Shown: positions 48,275-60,596, counted from the stretch's first letter. The stretch: DNA of 64,000 nucleotides from Globicephala melas (GCF_963455315.2 NC_083316.1:155364482-155428481); one strand, 5' to 3'. Numbers and translations are program-made. Notes: generated by a model not told the origin, from the letters alone.

Positions 48275-48765
48275 GGATACACAGGAGTGTCTGTTTTACA
48301 AAGGAACTGAAAGCAAAGTTGTACACCCATCTTCATAGCAGCATTATTCAAAACAGCCAATGGGTGGAAACAACACAAATGTCCACCAATGGGTGAATGG
48401 ATAATTCAAATATGGTATACACATACAATTGAACATCATTCAGCCCTTAAAAAGGCTGACATATGCTACATCATGGTGGAACCTGGTAGACACAAGCCAG
48501 TCACAAAAGGACAAATACTGCATGACTCCACTTCTATGAGTTTCCCAGAGGAGTCAGGTTCATAGAGACAGAGTGGAATGGGGTTCCCAGGGACGGGGAA
48601 GGTAGATAGGGATCTGCGTTTGATGGGGATGGAGTTTCCGTATGGGAAGGTGAGAAAGTTCTGGATGATGGGGATGGCTGCAAAAGAGTGTGAACGCGCT
48701 TAATGTCCCTGAAATGTGCACCTAAAAATGGTTAAGATGGTAAAGTTTAGGTTATGAGCGGCTCA
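48275..48765 (+). mobile_element. Old L1 3' region, forward orientation
   Basis: It contains ttcatagcagcattattcaa, aatgtccaccaatgggtgaa and tgggtgaatggataa, the usual DNA of the L1 ORF2 C-terminus, followed by a 3'UTR ending aatgtgcacctaaaaatggt. The frame is broken. Confidence 0.8.
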
Positions 48766-48839
48766 CCACTGTAAAGCAAGCAGAAACTTCTCTGAGGCTC
48801 GAGGAGGAGGTCAACTGCAGGAGCAGAAGCCAGCTCAGG

Positions 48840-49172
48840 GTAGGTGGGCGGGGGACTGACAGCCCGAGGCCTCGCCCCCGCGCAAGGTCCGCCCACCCTC
48901 ACCCTGGCCACTCACGCGAGCAGCGCTCGCCCGCCTCCAGGGATTGCTGTGGTACTAGCCCGCGCATGCTCGCGCACACTCCGCCTCCACGCACGCTTCG
49001 CCCGCCCGCCGTCAGGGGCTGTTTTGGGGCCCGCCTGCACCGCCTCCACCCACCCCCCCACCTCCGCCCCGCGCACGCTCCGCTCCCCCGCCTCCAAGGT
49101 GTTGTGGCGCGCGCCCGCCCGCTCGCGCCGCCGCCCGCGCCGCCCCTTCCCGCCGCCTCACTCCGCCCCAAG
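48840..49172 (+). promoter_or_regulatory. IBA57: IBA57 CpG-island promoter with repeated units
   Basis: Very GC-rich, TATA-less sequence ends at the IBA57 start codon. It contains an NRF1-like CGCGCATGCTCGCGC near 48961-48975 and several C-rich Sp1-type boxes. About three diverged units, each starting with ccgcctcca or ccgccgtca, containing ggctgtt/ggtgttgtgg and ending in gcacgct/cgctcgc, repeat across 48935-49140. NRF1 control would fit a gene for mitochondrial iron-sulfur assembly; binding is inferred. Confidence 0.7.
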
Positions 49173-52100
49173 ATGGCGGCCGCAGCGCTGCTCCGGGGTG
49201 CAGCTCCAGGGCGCGGCGGCCGGGCCTGGAGCTGGCGGCTGCGCGCTGCCCCGAGGCGTCGCCTGGGCCACAACTCCTGCTGTCAGCGTGGTGAGTCCGC
49301 GGGCAGCGCGGCGTGGGCCTGCTTCCTACTGGACGAGCGCGCCCTGGTGCGCGTGCGTGGGCCGGACTCTGCGCCCTTTCTCCTGGGTCTGCTGACCAAT
49401 GAGCTGCCGCTTCCAGGTCCTGCGGCCGGCGAGGCTTCAACTTCGGCGCGTTCGGGCTACGCCCACTTTCTTAACGTCCAGGGACGCACCCTCTATGACG
49501 TCATTCTCTACGGGTGAGAGCGGGTTGGGGCACAGGCTCCGGGGGACCGGCGTAGGGGAGGGGGTATCACCCAGGGGAAGGGCACCCAGGAGCGGGCATG
49601 AGAAGGCTTGGAGGATGGGCTTCCATGGAGAGCTCTCAGGGGAGGGGTAGGCACCGGGGAGGGGCGGACAGGGGGCGGAACTAAGGACACCCAGAGGCAG
49701 GGCACCTAGGGGAGGGCTACCAATGTCCCAGGACGGACATCCAGGAGAGGACATGCAGGACAGGGCATCCAGGGGAAGGGACACCTGGGAACCTGTGCAT
49801 GGGGGGGCCGAGGTGGGCCTCCAGGGGAGGACACCTGAGGATGGGAGGCGCGCCCAGGGTAGGGAACTTGGGGACCCGCACACAGGGTGGGCTGGGGATG
49901 GGCACCTGGGGGAGGGCACCGGGGCAGGGCAGCCATAGGTGAGCTGGAGCCTGCACCCAGGGATGGGCCAGTGACACTCACCAATGGGAGGGCCTGGGCG
50001 TCCCTGCGCCTGGCCTCTGATCCTGCTCAGACCCACTGCACGGAGAAGGGGTCGTGGCACCTGGAGCCACACCGCAGGGAGCAGTCTCTGCGCGACTGGG
50101 TTGTGCTACTACTTCCTGAGTTCTCCAGTGTACACACATTTCTGTCCAAAGTCTCTCCGTATTCAGTGATTATTAGCGTTTGGTGTTTTACATCAGTCAG
50201 TGCTGATTTTATCATGACTTTCTGTGATGGTCACCAGGACAAGTCAAGTCAGTGGCCTTTAGAGCTATAGAGCTTTTGGTTTTCACTTGCTTAGCTTTCT
50301 CAGACTTTCTCAGAGGTTCTTCTAGAACCTCTCATGCAGTTGCAGGTCGTTGCTCTGCCTGAAACTGCCCTGGAAACTCCAGTGTCCCTCTTCTATTGTG
50401 GGTTCTTGTCTGCCTCTTCCTCAGTGCCTACCTGCTGGAGGAGTATGTTCTTTAGTGCCTTGTTGAGAGGTAGGATACTTCAGGTGGACCTTTGACTCCT
50501 TCAAATGGTTTTACCTGATAGCTTGGCCGGGCATAAAATTCTAGGCTGAAAATCGTCCCTGAAAACATTGAAGCCACAACTGGCATTGCTGTCAAGAAGC
50601 CTGGTGCCTTTTTATTTTTAAGCCTTTGTGTGTGACTGCTTTTTCTTTGGACACTCTTCGGGGCTCTTTTTCATCCTGATGTCTTGAAGTGTTACGACGA
50701 TGTGTTGTATTTTGGGTCTTCTTTCACGTCATGTTGCTGGACACTTGGTGGGCTGTATGACTCTGGAACAGGACTCAGTAAAGTATGACCCTTGGGCAGA
50801 TCCAGCTCACTCTCTGTTTTCATAAGTAAAGTTTGGTTGGAATGCTGCATGCCCATTTGTTTGTATACTGTGTGGCTACTTTCATTTTCCAATGGCAAAA
50901 GTATAATTAGTAATATAATAATGTGGTAGAGACCGTGTGGCCGCAAACCTAAATTATTTACAGTCTGGTTCTTTACAGAAAAGGTTTGTTGTCATTATCT
51001 GTTTTATGTAATTATTACCTTCCCAGTAGTTGCTTTAATCTCTTTTAGAAACTGCGTTCTTTGATTATCTTAAACCCTCTGTGTCAGTAATTTTCAGTTA
51101 ATCTATCAGTGTTGTAATGATGTTGTTTTGGTCCCCACATTTTCTTCCTTGAGTCTCCAGTCTGCCTTTACATCTTTATGCCTTTGCATTCTTGTTATAA
51201 TGAATTTTATATCCTCGTAAGTCACTCTACAGTGTAAAATTTTTTTGTTTCTAGGGGTTTTTTTCTCTTCATACTTTTCCTCAGGTCTGAAGCGTTTTTG
51301 CTTAGCTGCTGGGCCAGCAGTTCTTGTCACCAAGCATGTATGTGGTGGCTCTCTCCACACATTGTGGATGCCCCGATTTGTCCTATAGAGGAGTTTGTTT
51401 TTCTCTCTCTTGTTAATTCCTGAGAATGGGGTATCGCAGTGCCACTTGCTGTCTGTGTGCTAAGGGAATTGCGGTGCACTGTGATGACGCCCCATGACCC
51501 CAGGTGCTCTTCTGAGATTCCAACTCAAAGTCCTTTGTGGGGAGTGCTGCCCCGAGGGATGGAGTGGGGTCTTCATTCCATCAGAAAGAGACAGCCTGAG
51601 TTAGTGGCCCCACTTCTCCTGAGCAGTTAGAGGAGAGAAGATATGAGAACACTCCCTCAGATGGCTGCTCTTGGGCCTGGGGGCTTGGTAAACAATGTCC
51701 AGATTTTGCTCTCCCAGTTCTGCTCAGGGGCATGGGGTGCCAAGCCTGCTGGCCTTCCACCCCGTCGCTATGCCTTTGTTCTGGTCTGATGCCTGCTGTT
51801 AGTTCATGGGATGTGGTCCTTCCCCTCCTGGTTGCTCTTGGCCCTTTACCTACATCTGATCTCACTGAGGTCTGCTTTCTGGGGAGAGGGACACACTGGC
51901 AACTGGCTGTCCCGCCTGGGAGCCTGGGACCTTCCTGTTTTCTTTGTGCTTGCTCTCTGCCTGGTGTTTTCTCTGCACCGTCTCTCTGGAATTTTTCTTT
52001 TTTTTTTCTGGCCAACTGCGCAGCTTGCGGGACTTCAGTTCCCAGACCGGGGATCGAACTCAGGCCACGGCAGTGAAAGCCTGGAATCCTAACCACTAGA

Positions 52101-55100
52101 CCACCAGGGAACTCCCTGGAATTTTTCATTTAAACTGTCATGCTTCTAGTTTCCCATCCTTGAGTTGTTCCTTCCTCAGTGCACCCTGGTCCGGATGTAG
52201 AAGCATCTCTCAGACAAAGCTTTAGCTTTTTGTTTTTGTCTTTTTTAAATAGATCTTTATTGGAGTACAGTTGCTTCACAATACTGTGTTAGTTTATGTT
52301 GTACAACAAAGTGAATCAGCCATATGCATACATATGTCCCCATATCCCCTCCCTCTTGAGTCTCCCTCCCACCCTCCCTATCCCACCCCTCTAGGCCATT
52401 GCAAAGCACCGAGCTGATCTCCCTGTGCTGTGCTGCTGCTTCCCTCTAGCTAACTATTTTACATTCGGTAGTGTATATATGTCGATGCTACTCTACTTCG
52501 CCCCAGCTTCCCCCTCCCCGCTCTGTGTTCTCAAGTCCATTCTCTATGTCTGTGTCTTTATTCCTGCCCTGCCACTAGGTTCATCAGTTCCATTTTCTTT
52601 GATTCCATATATATGTGTTAGCATACGGTATTTTTCTGTTTCTGACTTCACTCTGTATGACAGACTCTAGGTCCATCCACCTCACTACAGATAACTCAAT
52701 TTCGTTTCTTTTTATGGCTGAGTAATATTCCATTGTATGTATGTGCCACATCTTCTTTATCCGTTCATCTGTCAGTGAACATTTAGGTTGTTTCCATGTC
52801 CTGGCTATTGTAAGTAGTGCTGCAATGAACATTGTGGTATATGTCTCTTTTTGAATTATGGTTTTCTCAGGGTATATGCCCAGTAGTGGGATTGCTGGGT
52901 CAAACGGTAGTTCTATTTTTAGTTTTTTACAGAACCTCCAACCATTCTCCATAGCAGTTGTATCAATTTACATTCCTACCAACAAGCTTTTTGTTTTTAG
53001 AGTAGACTTTATAGGGAGTTCCCTGTTGGCCTAGTGGTTAGGATTCTAAACTTTCACTGACGTGGCCTGGGTTCAATCTCTAGTCAGGGAACTGAGATCC
53101 TGCAAGCCATGTGGTGTGGCCAAAAAAATAAAGAAAAAAGAAAAGGTAGACTTTTTAGACGAATTTTAGGTTCATAGCAAAATTTAGGGGAATGTACAGA
53201 GACTTCTTATATACTCTCTGCCCCCACGCATGCATAGTCTCCCCCGTTATCAACCTCTTCCTCCAAAGTAGTATGTTATTTACAATCGACGAGCCTGCAT
53301 TAACACCAAAATTACTCAGAGTCCTTAATTCACATTAGGGTTCACTGCTGGTGCTGGACAAATTGGACAAATGTATAATAATGTGTATGTACTATTATAA
53401 TATATATGGTAGTTTCACTACCCCTAAATATCCTCTGTGCTCTACCTATTCAACCCTCCCTTCCTCCTAACTCCTCACAAAGGATCTTTTTGGATCTGGA
53501 ACTGTCTCCATAGTTTCACTTTTTCCAGAACGTCACGTAGTTGGAATCATAGAGTATGCAGCCTTTTCAGATTGACTTCTTTAACTTAATAATATACATT
53601 TGTGTCCTCCATGTCTTTTCAGGGCTTGATAGCTCATTTTAGTGTTGAATAATAGTCCATTGTTTGGATGTACCAGTTTATGTATCCATCTACTGAAGGA
53701 CTTCAGCAGTTGCTTCCATATTGTTGCAATTATGAATAAAGGTGCTATAAACATCTGTGTACAGGTTTCTGTGTGGCGGTTAGTTTTCATCTCCTTTTAG
53801 GTAAATACCAGGGAGTGTGATTGCTGGATTGTAAGGTAAGAATATGTGTAGTTTTGTAGGAAACCACCAAAATATCTTCCAAAGTAGCTGTACGATTTTG
53901 CATTCCCACCAGCAATGAATGAAGACTTTCCGTTGCTCCATAACCTCACCAGCATTTGGTGGTGTCAGTGTTCTGGATTTTGATCATTCTAATAGGTGTG
54001 TAATGGTAGCTTGTTGTTTTTTTAATTTGCTTTTCCCCGATGACATATGACGTGGAGCATTGTTTCATACGCTGTTTGCCACCTATCTTTGGGGAGGTGT
54101 TTGTTGAGGTCTTTGGCCCATTTTTAATCAGGTTGTTTCCTTACTTGAGTTGTAAGTGCTTTTGTATATTTTGAGTGACAGTCCTTTGTCAGATGTGACT
54201 TTTCAAACCTTTTCTCCCAGTCTGTGGCTTGACTCCTCACCCTCTCAGCTGAGGCTTTGTGGTTTTTTTTTTTTTTTTTTTTTTTTTTGCTATACGCAGG
54301 CCTCTCACTGTTGTGGCCTCTCCCGTTGCAGAGCACAGGTTCCGGACGCGCAGGCTTGGCGGCCATGGCTCATGGGCCCAGCCGCTCCGCGGCATGTGGG
54401 GTCTTCCCGGACCGGGGCACGAACCCGTGTCCCCTGCATCGGCAGGCGGACTCTCAACCACTGCACCACCAGGGAAGCCCGAGGCTTTGTGTTTTGAAAG
54501 TCTTTCCTCATTCTGACCATGTGTTTGTTTCCTGGGCCTCTGTCTTCATGATGGAGGCCTTAAGTGCTGGCTGCAGAGGAGATGCTCCAGGTTCTGGTCC
54601 TGGGCTGCTCTGGCTTTTGTGGGACACACTGAAGTCTCTGTCTACGGGTTTCTGGGGGGTGTCTCTGGGGGCCATCCCACCGGGGTTGCCTGGTGAGGAT
54701 TCGGATGGTCCACTGCTCCCTTGTTTCTCTCCATGCCTGGTTCCCCTTGTGCTCATCTCAGCTGGCTCCATGCTGAGTCTGGTCTCGGCAGGTTCCTGGT
54801 ATGTGTGTACCCAGCAGAGGGAAGGTGGGCAGTGGGGCTAGTGCATCTCTGCCCAGGACCTCATGGTTCCTATGGCAACCCCACTGAGCCTCCATTTAAC
54901 CCACATCTCTTCTGCCCTCCTGCTGTGGCCATGCTCTGTGGGCCCCTGGATTGTCCGCTTCCTGCCTTGTGGGGAGCGTGTAGGGCTCCATATACTCAGT
55001 CCCCCATGGGCACGCTGTAGGCTGTTCCCTTAGGCGACTTGGAGTATGCCAGCCTGACAGGGTCCTCCGTGTACAGTCCTGCAGCAGTCCAAGGCCCCTG

Positions 55101-58100
55101 GTGAGTACCGCCACTCCTTGACAGGCATTTGGGTCTGGTCTCTGTGCACCTGTGTGTCCCTTACCTGCTAGCCCCCTTGGGCCCCATGCCTGCCCATGCC
55201 TCATGACCTGGTACCTGCAGTGCCCCTGAGGGGATCTGTTTATGTGTGAAGACCCTGGCCCTGGGCAGAGCTGGGTCCAGGGCTGCACTCGAGGCGTGAG
55301 GTCTCTGTGTTTATGGGGGTGGTGGGTACCGGGGTGTCAGGTACTGTGCAGGGCATTGGGCTGCTGGAGGAGGGCACTCTGGGCGTTCTGGATGAGGAGT
55401 TAGGTGGGCTTGACCCTCCCTTTTTGGGTTTTCACACAGCCTGCGTCCTGGGCAGGAGGGTGGGTGAGGATGGACACCTGGGATTGCACTGCCACCACAT
55501 GCCATATCCAGGTCCTGCCCGCCAGGCCGTCTGGGGAGGCTGCAGGTGCCCCTCGACCTTCCTTTTCCTGCTGCTGCGGTTGTGCCACTAGGAGGGGCTT
55601 CCAGGCTTAGCAAATAAAATTGTGGGTTGCCCAGCTAAATTTCAAACAGACACGGGTGACTTTTTAGGAGGTGACCTGTGCAGTGTTTGGGAAATACATA
55701 TACTAAAGACATTACACTGTTTTCTGAAGTTGAAATTTGACTGGACATCCTGTGTTTTATCTGGCGGCTCTACTCAGGGGCACTTGGTGATGTCTGGGGA
55801 TATTTGTGGTTGTCATTCAGGCGTGGATGCTCCTTGCATCTAGTGGCCTGGGCCCAGGGATGCTCTCAGCGCTCAGCAGTGCCCAGGATGGCCCCACAGA
55901 GAGTGCTCCAGCCCACACATTGGCCATGCCAGCCAAGAAAGCTGCCCTGAGCATAGGCTCACCCTACTTCACCCCTTCTTCTGACCTGTCCCCTGTTACT
56001 CAACTGCAGCAGGGGCAGCAGACAGTCTGATTTGGAGTGGTGGGGAGCAGGGGTGCATTGCAGCTTTGTTGATCCTCAGGGGCTGAATGGCACATGGCCA
56101 TTTGCACAGGTAGCTCAGAAAGTGTCTGAGCCCAGAACCTGGCCCTGCCCCACCCAATTTGTCTTGAACCCCGTGGAACATCGGCCCCATGAGTGAGATG
56201 GGGGCATCAGCCTGGGGCCTGTCTACCCTGGCATCCTGGTGGTCCCTTCACCAGCCCTTCTCAGGGCCCTCCCCATGCTGGGCCTCCTCCCTCCTTGGGT
56301 ATGGCTTTACCCTCATTTCTCCCTCTTCCCTCCAAGGTTTACTCTCCCCTACAACCTCACATTCTGTCCACCCATGCCCAATTCCTCCCCTTGCCAGTAT
56401 TTCATACTGTTTCTGTCTGCTTCCTTTATCGGAGATTAAAAAAATAAAAATGTATGTAAATTGATACAGCCACTGTGGAGAACAGTATGGAGGTTCCTTA
56501 AAAAAATACAAATAGAACTACCATATGACCCAGCAATCCCACTACTGGGCATATACCCTGAGAAAACCATAATTCAAAAAGAGTCACGTACCAAAATGTT
56601 CATTGCAGCTCTATTTACAATAGCCCGGAGATGGAAACAACCTAAGTGCCCATCATCGGATGAATGGATAAAGAAGATGTGGCACATATATACAATGGAA
56701 TATTACTCAGCCATAAAAAGAAACGAAATTGAGCTATTTGTAATGAGGTGGATAGACCTAGAGTCTGTCATACAGAGTGAAGTAAGTCCGAAAGACAAAT
56801 ACTGTATGCTAACACATATATATGGAATTTAAGAAAAAAATGTCATGAAGAACCTAGGGGTAAGACAGGAATAAAGACACAGACCTACTAGAGAATGGAC
56901 TTGAGGATATGGGGAGGCGGAAGGGTAAGCTGTGACAGAGCGAGAGAGTGGCATGGACATATATACACTACCAAACGTAAGGTAGATAGCTAGTGGGAAG
57001 CAGCTGCATAGCACAGGGAGATCAGCTCGGTGCTTTGTGACCGCCTGGAGGGGTGGGATAGGGAGGGTGAGAGGGAGGGAGACGCAAGAGGGAAGAGATA
57101 TGGGAACATATGTATATGTATAACTGATTCACTTTGTTATAAAGCAGAAACTCACACACCGTTGTAAAGCAATTATACTCCAATAAAGATGTAAAAAAAT
57201 AAATAAATAAATAAAAAATAAAAATGTACCTGCACATGGTTAAAAAACCTAATAACATTAAAAGGCTTTTGATGAAAATTGACCGACTGCTGTCTTCCTT
57301 CTCACCGGCATGGACCAATCTTCTCCAGAGGCAGCTCCTTTTTCTTCTTTCTTTTTAACTTTTTATTTCGAAATAATTATAGATTTACAGTAAGCCACAA
57401 AAAAATGAACAGGGATGTCCCATATACCCTTCACCCAGTTCCTGCAGTAGCATCATCTTGCCTCCTATAGTCCAGGGTCACAATTGGGACGGACATGGGC
57501 CAGCCACAGGGCACCCTCAGGTTCTCCCAGATTTCCACATGCTCTCATGCATGCAGCTCTGATTTGATCACACATGTAGACCTGTGTAACCTCGATCAAG
57601 ACAGAGCTGCTCCATTACCATCAAGCTCCCTTCCGCCCTCTGTGGGCATATTGCCCTTCTCATCCCCTTATCCCCGAGCATAAAGATGCTCGCTCTCCAT
57701 GTTTATGATCATGTCATTTCAGGAATATCGTACAAACAGAGTCTTCTGAGATTGGATTTCACTCACCTTCATGCCCTTTGGCTTCATCAGTAGTCTGTTC
57801 CTTTTCCCTGCTGAGTAGTATTCCATTGAGGGAATGGACCACAGTTTGTTTAACCATTCACCAACTGAAGAATATTTTGGTTTCGTTTCTTGGCTGTTAA
57901 GAATAAAACTGCCTCTAACGTTCATGCACAGGTTTTATGTGAACACCTGGGGTGTTTTCTGGGATAAATACCCAGGAGTACAATGGCTGGGTTGTGTGGT
58001 AGCTGCATGTTTAGTTTTATAAAGGACTGCAAACCATTTTCCAGAATGTCTGTTCCATTTACGTTGCCACCAGCAAGGCTGAATGATCCAGCTTCTCTGC

Positions 58101-60596
58101 ATCCTCACTGCCTTGGATGTTCTTATTTCTGATAGTTGTGCCGTGGTATCTCATCGTGGTTTTAATTTGCCTTTGTTTCATGATAAGTGACTTTGAACTT
58201 CTTTCCTTGTGGTTATCTGAGGCAGCACCTTTGAACTCTTCTGTTTTTCTCTGTCATTTTAATTCCATCCGTAAATGATCCTTTTTCTGCCCCTCAGCTG
58301 ATCTCATTTTTGACCTTTGAGGACTGTTTGGAAGGTGAGGTGCTAACCTGACTTGCTGCTACAGCCTGCTGTGTTCCACATGGTTGTCCCTGTCCTTATT
58401 GGACCCGTGGCTGATAGTTATATGCATGGACATGGCAGGGTTTGTGCTGTAAGGTGAACCCACCAAGCAAGCCTCTGTAGCTCTTTCCTCGGGGTGGGGG
58501 GGGGGTGACTGGCTGCTCCAGGGCAGCAGTTAACCCTTTCCTGCCTGGGGAGGGGGTTGGGGGCACAGCTGATGGGTTCTGGAGGAGGGGTCTGGGGTAC
58601 CAGCTGATGACCTTTCTGTCTTATACGTGCTCCTGGAAGGTCTTACCCGCTTCTGTGTCTCAGCTCCCACCCAGCTGTGGGTCCTTGCTCAAGCCACATC
58701 TATAACCAGGACTCCAGCCATGTACTCTGGGTCCTGGATGTCTCCACTTAGGGCCCCTCCACCATGTCTGATGGTGCACTGGTCTCTCCTCTGTGCTCAT
58801 CTGTCTGTAAGGGCCCCATCATCCATCCGTCAATGACAACAGGATCTGGGGTCATTCCGGTGGATGTGGGCTGCCTGAAGTGAGGGTTAGGATGGTTCTG
58901 GAGCCCTGATCAGGTTGCGGAGCTCCCCTAGGGGAGGTGGGCGGTGGGCATGGGTAGGGTGTGGCTTCACCACGCATCTCACCTGTGTCAGCTGTCTGCT
59001 GTCCTCCCAGCTCTTCCTGCCTGCCCACATCCCTCCTGAAATCCATTGTGTGCCCTGCCTTAGGACCCTTGGCTTCTCAGTGGCTTCTCAGGGCTGGAGG
59101 AGACAAATCCTGGACTTCAGTGTGGCCGTCTGTGCCTTTCCGCCTCACCTTGTGCACCAGACACCACTGTGGTCCCAGGGCCCTGCTTCCCACCTGTTGG
59201 GCCAAGCCCTCTCCTCCACCTGCCAGACTGTTTCCTGGGGTTTCCTCCCTGGGCAGGGAGGGGTGGTGCCATGAGGTCTCCAGCACATGGCTGTGCTGTG
59301 CAGCTTTAATAGGTGGTCCAAGGTGCACTTGGGAGGCACAGCCACGTATGGCCGCGGCCTGACTCCATGCACTTTCCACGGTGTGCCGTGCCCGCCCCCA
59401 TGCACCCTTTCCTCTCCCCGCAGGCTCCCTGAGGGCTCCCACGAGCAGCCCACTTTCCTCCTGGAGTGTGACAGCTCAGTGCTGGATGCGCTGCAGAGGC
59501 ACCTGGTGCTGCACAAGATCCGGCGGAAGGTCACCGTGGAGCCATGCCCCGAGCTGCGGGTGTGGGCCGTGCTGCCCTGTGCCCCTGAGGAGGCCGGCAG
59601 GGCTGTGCTGCTTCAGGAGAAGGCCAAGTGCACCACCATCCTCACCCGTGATCCCCGGACTGCTCGCATGGGCTGGCGGCTCCTCTCCCAGGATGAGGGC
59701 TCAGCGCTGGTGCTCGGGGGCCGTCTTGGGGACCTCCAGGATTATCACCGACACCGGTACCAGCAAGGTATGGACATGGGGTTGGACCTGGGGAAGGGTC
59801 GGGGGTAGAGGAGTGGTGCTGGATGGGGGCGGGGGAAGGACAGGGTGGGATGGGAAGGGACCGGAGGGGTGTGACACAGAGCCCTGGGGAAACTGTGTGG
59901 TGAGCCCAGGCACTGGGAGGAGCCAGGGGAGAGAGCAGAGATCCGGGGTCAGGGGTAGGGTTGACTTCATTAGTGGGTGGTATTGAGGGCCAGACCAAGG
60001 TGCTCACCCAGGGACCAGAGCGGGGGGCTGGAGTAGGGCCCTGGAGGATGGGGAGGGACAAGAAGGGGTTCTAGGAGGGACCCAGAGGATTGTGGCGGGT
60101 CAGGTGGTGGGACTCCTACAGGTCAGTACCCCCGGCCACTCTTGATTGAGCCCCCAGCTCTGGAGGACACCTTAGTCTCACCAAGCCTCTCCCTACCTCT
60201 ACAGGCGTTCCCGAGGGGGTCCATGACCTGCCCCCAGGAGTAGCCCTACCGCTGGAGTCTAACCTGGCCTTCATGAATGGCGTCAGCTTCACCAAAGGCT
60301 GCTACATTGGCCAGGAGCTGACGGCTCGCACCCACCACATGGGTGTCATCCGAAAGCGCCTCTTCCCAGTACAGCTCTCAGGCCCCCTCCCTGTGGGCAG
60401 CATTGCCCCTGGCACCTCTGTGCTCACCAAGTCGGGGCAGGCAGCCGGCAAGTACAGGGCAGGCCTGGGGGACGTGGGTCTGGCTCTGTTGCGGTCCGAG
60501 AAAATCAAGGGTCCTCTCCACATCAGAAGCTCTGAGAGTGGCCTTGTGGCCCTAACTGCATCTGTGCCAGACTGGTGGCCCACATCCACTAAGTAG
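49173..60596 (+). CDS. IBA57: IBA57 mitochondrial iron-sulfur assembly factor, 3 coding exons
   Basis: IBA57 is a folate-binding-like (GcvT/YgfZ family) matrix protein that acts with ISCA1/ISCA2 to build [4Fe-4S] clusters. Coding exons are 49173-49513, 59424-59767 and 60205-60596. They sum to 1077 nt, or 358 residues (human 356), all GT-AG and in phase. The Arg/Ala-rich N-terminus is a mitochondrial leader. Conserved blocks include FLLGLLTNELPLP, GYAHFLNVQGRTLYDVILYG, FLLECDSSV, KIRRKVTVEP and DPRTARMGWRL. The YgfZ signature KGCYIGQE (259-266) carries the functionally required Cys261, and NLAFMNGVSFTKG and ELTARTHHMGVIRKRLFPV flank it. The ATG has a strong context and begins MAAAALLRG, as in human. 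Intron 1 (9.9 kb) is full of L1 and SINE insertions. Confidence 0.97.
49540..49960 (+). repeat. GC-rich diverged minisatellite in IBA57 intron 1
   Basis: A unit of roughly 15-20 bp resembling caggggagggcacc recurs with many substitutions and spacing changes for over 400 bases directly after the first coding exon. Recurrent words are ggggaggg, gggcacc and ggacac. Confidence 0.75.
51998..52115 (-). mobile_element. tRNA-derived SINE with 12-bp target-site duplication
   Basis: A T-run leads into a reversed tRNA-type SINE with gatcgaactcaggcc and the end aaccactagaccaccaggga. The direct repeat ctggaatttttc flanks it at 51986-51997 and 52116-52127. Confidence 0.93.
52238..52984 (-). mobile_element. 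5'-truncated L1 with 14-bp target-site duplication
   Basis: This is the 3' end of an L1 in reverse. The minus strand encodes the ORF2 protein C-terminus (PAIPLLGIYPEKT, IKKMWHIHTMEYYSAIKRNE), then the 3'UTR. The direct repeat agctttttgttttt flanks it at 52224-52237 and 52985-52998. The reading frame is nearly open, so the copy is fairly young, but only about 120 codons of ORF2 remain. Confidence 0.95.
53011..53145 (+). mobile_element. tRNA-derived SINE with target-site duplication
   Basis: It starts near atagggagttccctgttggc, includes gttcaatctctagtcaggga and ends in an A-rich tail. The direct repeat gtagacttt flanks it at 53002-53010 and 53146-53154. Confidence 0.9.
53155..54250 (-). mobile_element. 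Old L1 3' region, reverse orientation
   Basis: The sequence parallels the copy at 7040-8255: ttcatagcaaaatttagggg, ggttcactgctggtgct, ttggaatcatagagtatg, catctactgaaggacttcag and aataggtgtgtaatggtag. It is interrupted at its right end by the SINE at 54262. Confidence 0.75.
54262..54480 (-). mobile_element. Young CHR-2-type SINE (cetacean) with 11-bp target-site duplication
   Basis: A poly-T run of more than 20 is followed by gctatacgcaggcctctcac, tgttgtggcctctcccgttg, ggaccggggcacgaacccgt and the reversed head ccaccagggaagccc. The direct repeat gaggctttgtg flanks it at 54251-54261 and 54481-54491. Its low divergence from the whale/dolphin consensus as I remember it is the strongest organism clue in the window. 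Confidence 0.96.
56455..57222 (+). mobile_element. 5'-truncated L1 with 16-bp target-site duplication
   Basis: It opens inside L1 ORF2, coding RFLKKIQIELPYDPAIPLLG and WIKKMWHIYTMEYYSAIKRN from about 56461 to 56832, and ends with ctccaataaagatgtaaaaa. The direct repeat aaaaaataaaaatgta lies at 56439-56454 and again after the tail at 57223-57238. It belongs to the same L1 type as the copy at 52238. Confidence 0.95.
57345..58215 (-). mobile_element. Old L1 3' region, reverse orientation
   Basis: Typical reversed L1 text is seen: tttatttcgaaataattata, cccatatacccttcacccag, attccattgagggaatggac, ggataaatacccaggagtac and ttttccagaatgtctgttcc. It is frame-broken throughout. Confidence 0.8.

Noticed and set aside
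48966..49517. Longer IBA57 N-terminus starting at 48966
   Set aside because: The upstream part is the repeated CpG-island promoter; the ATG at 49173 has a strong context and matches the human start MA-AALLRG.
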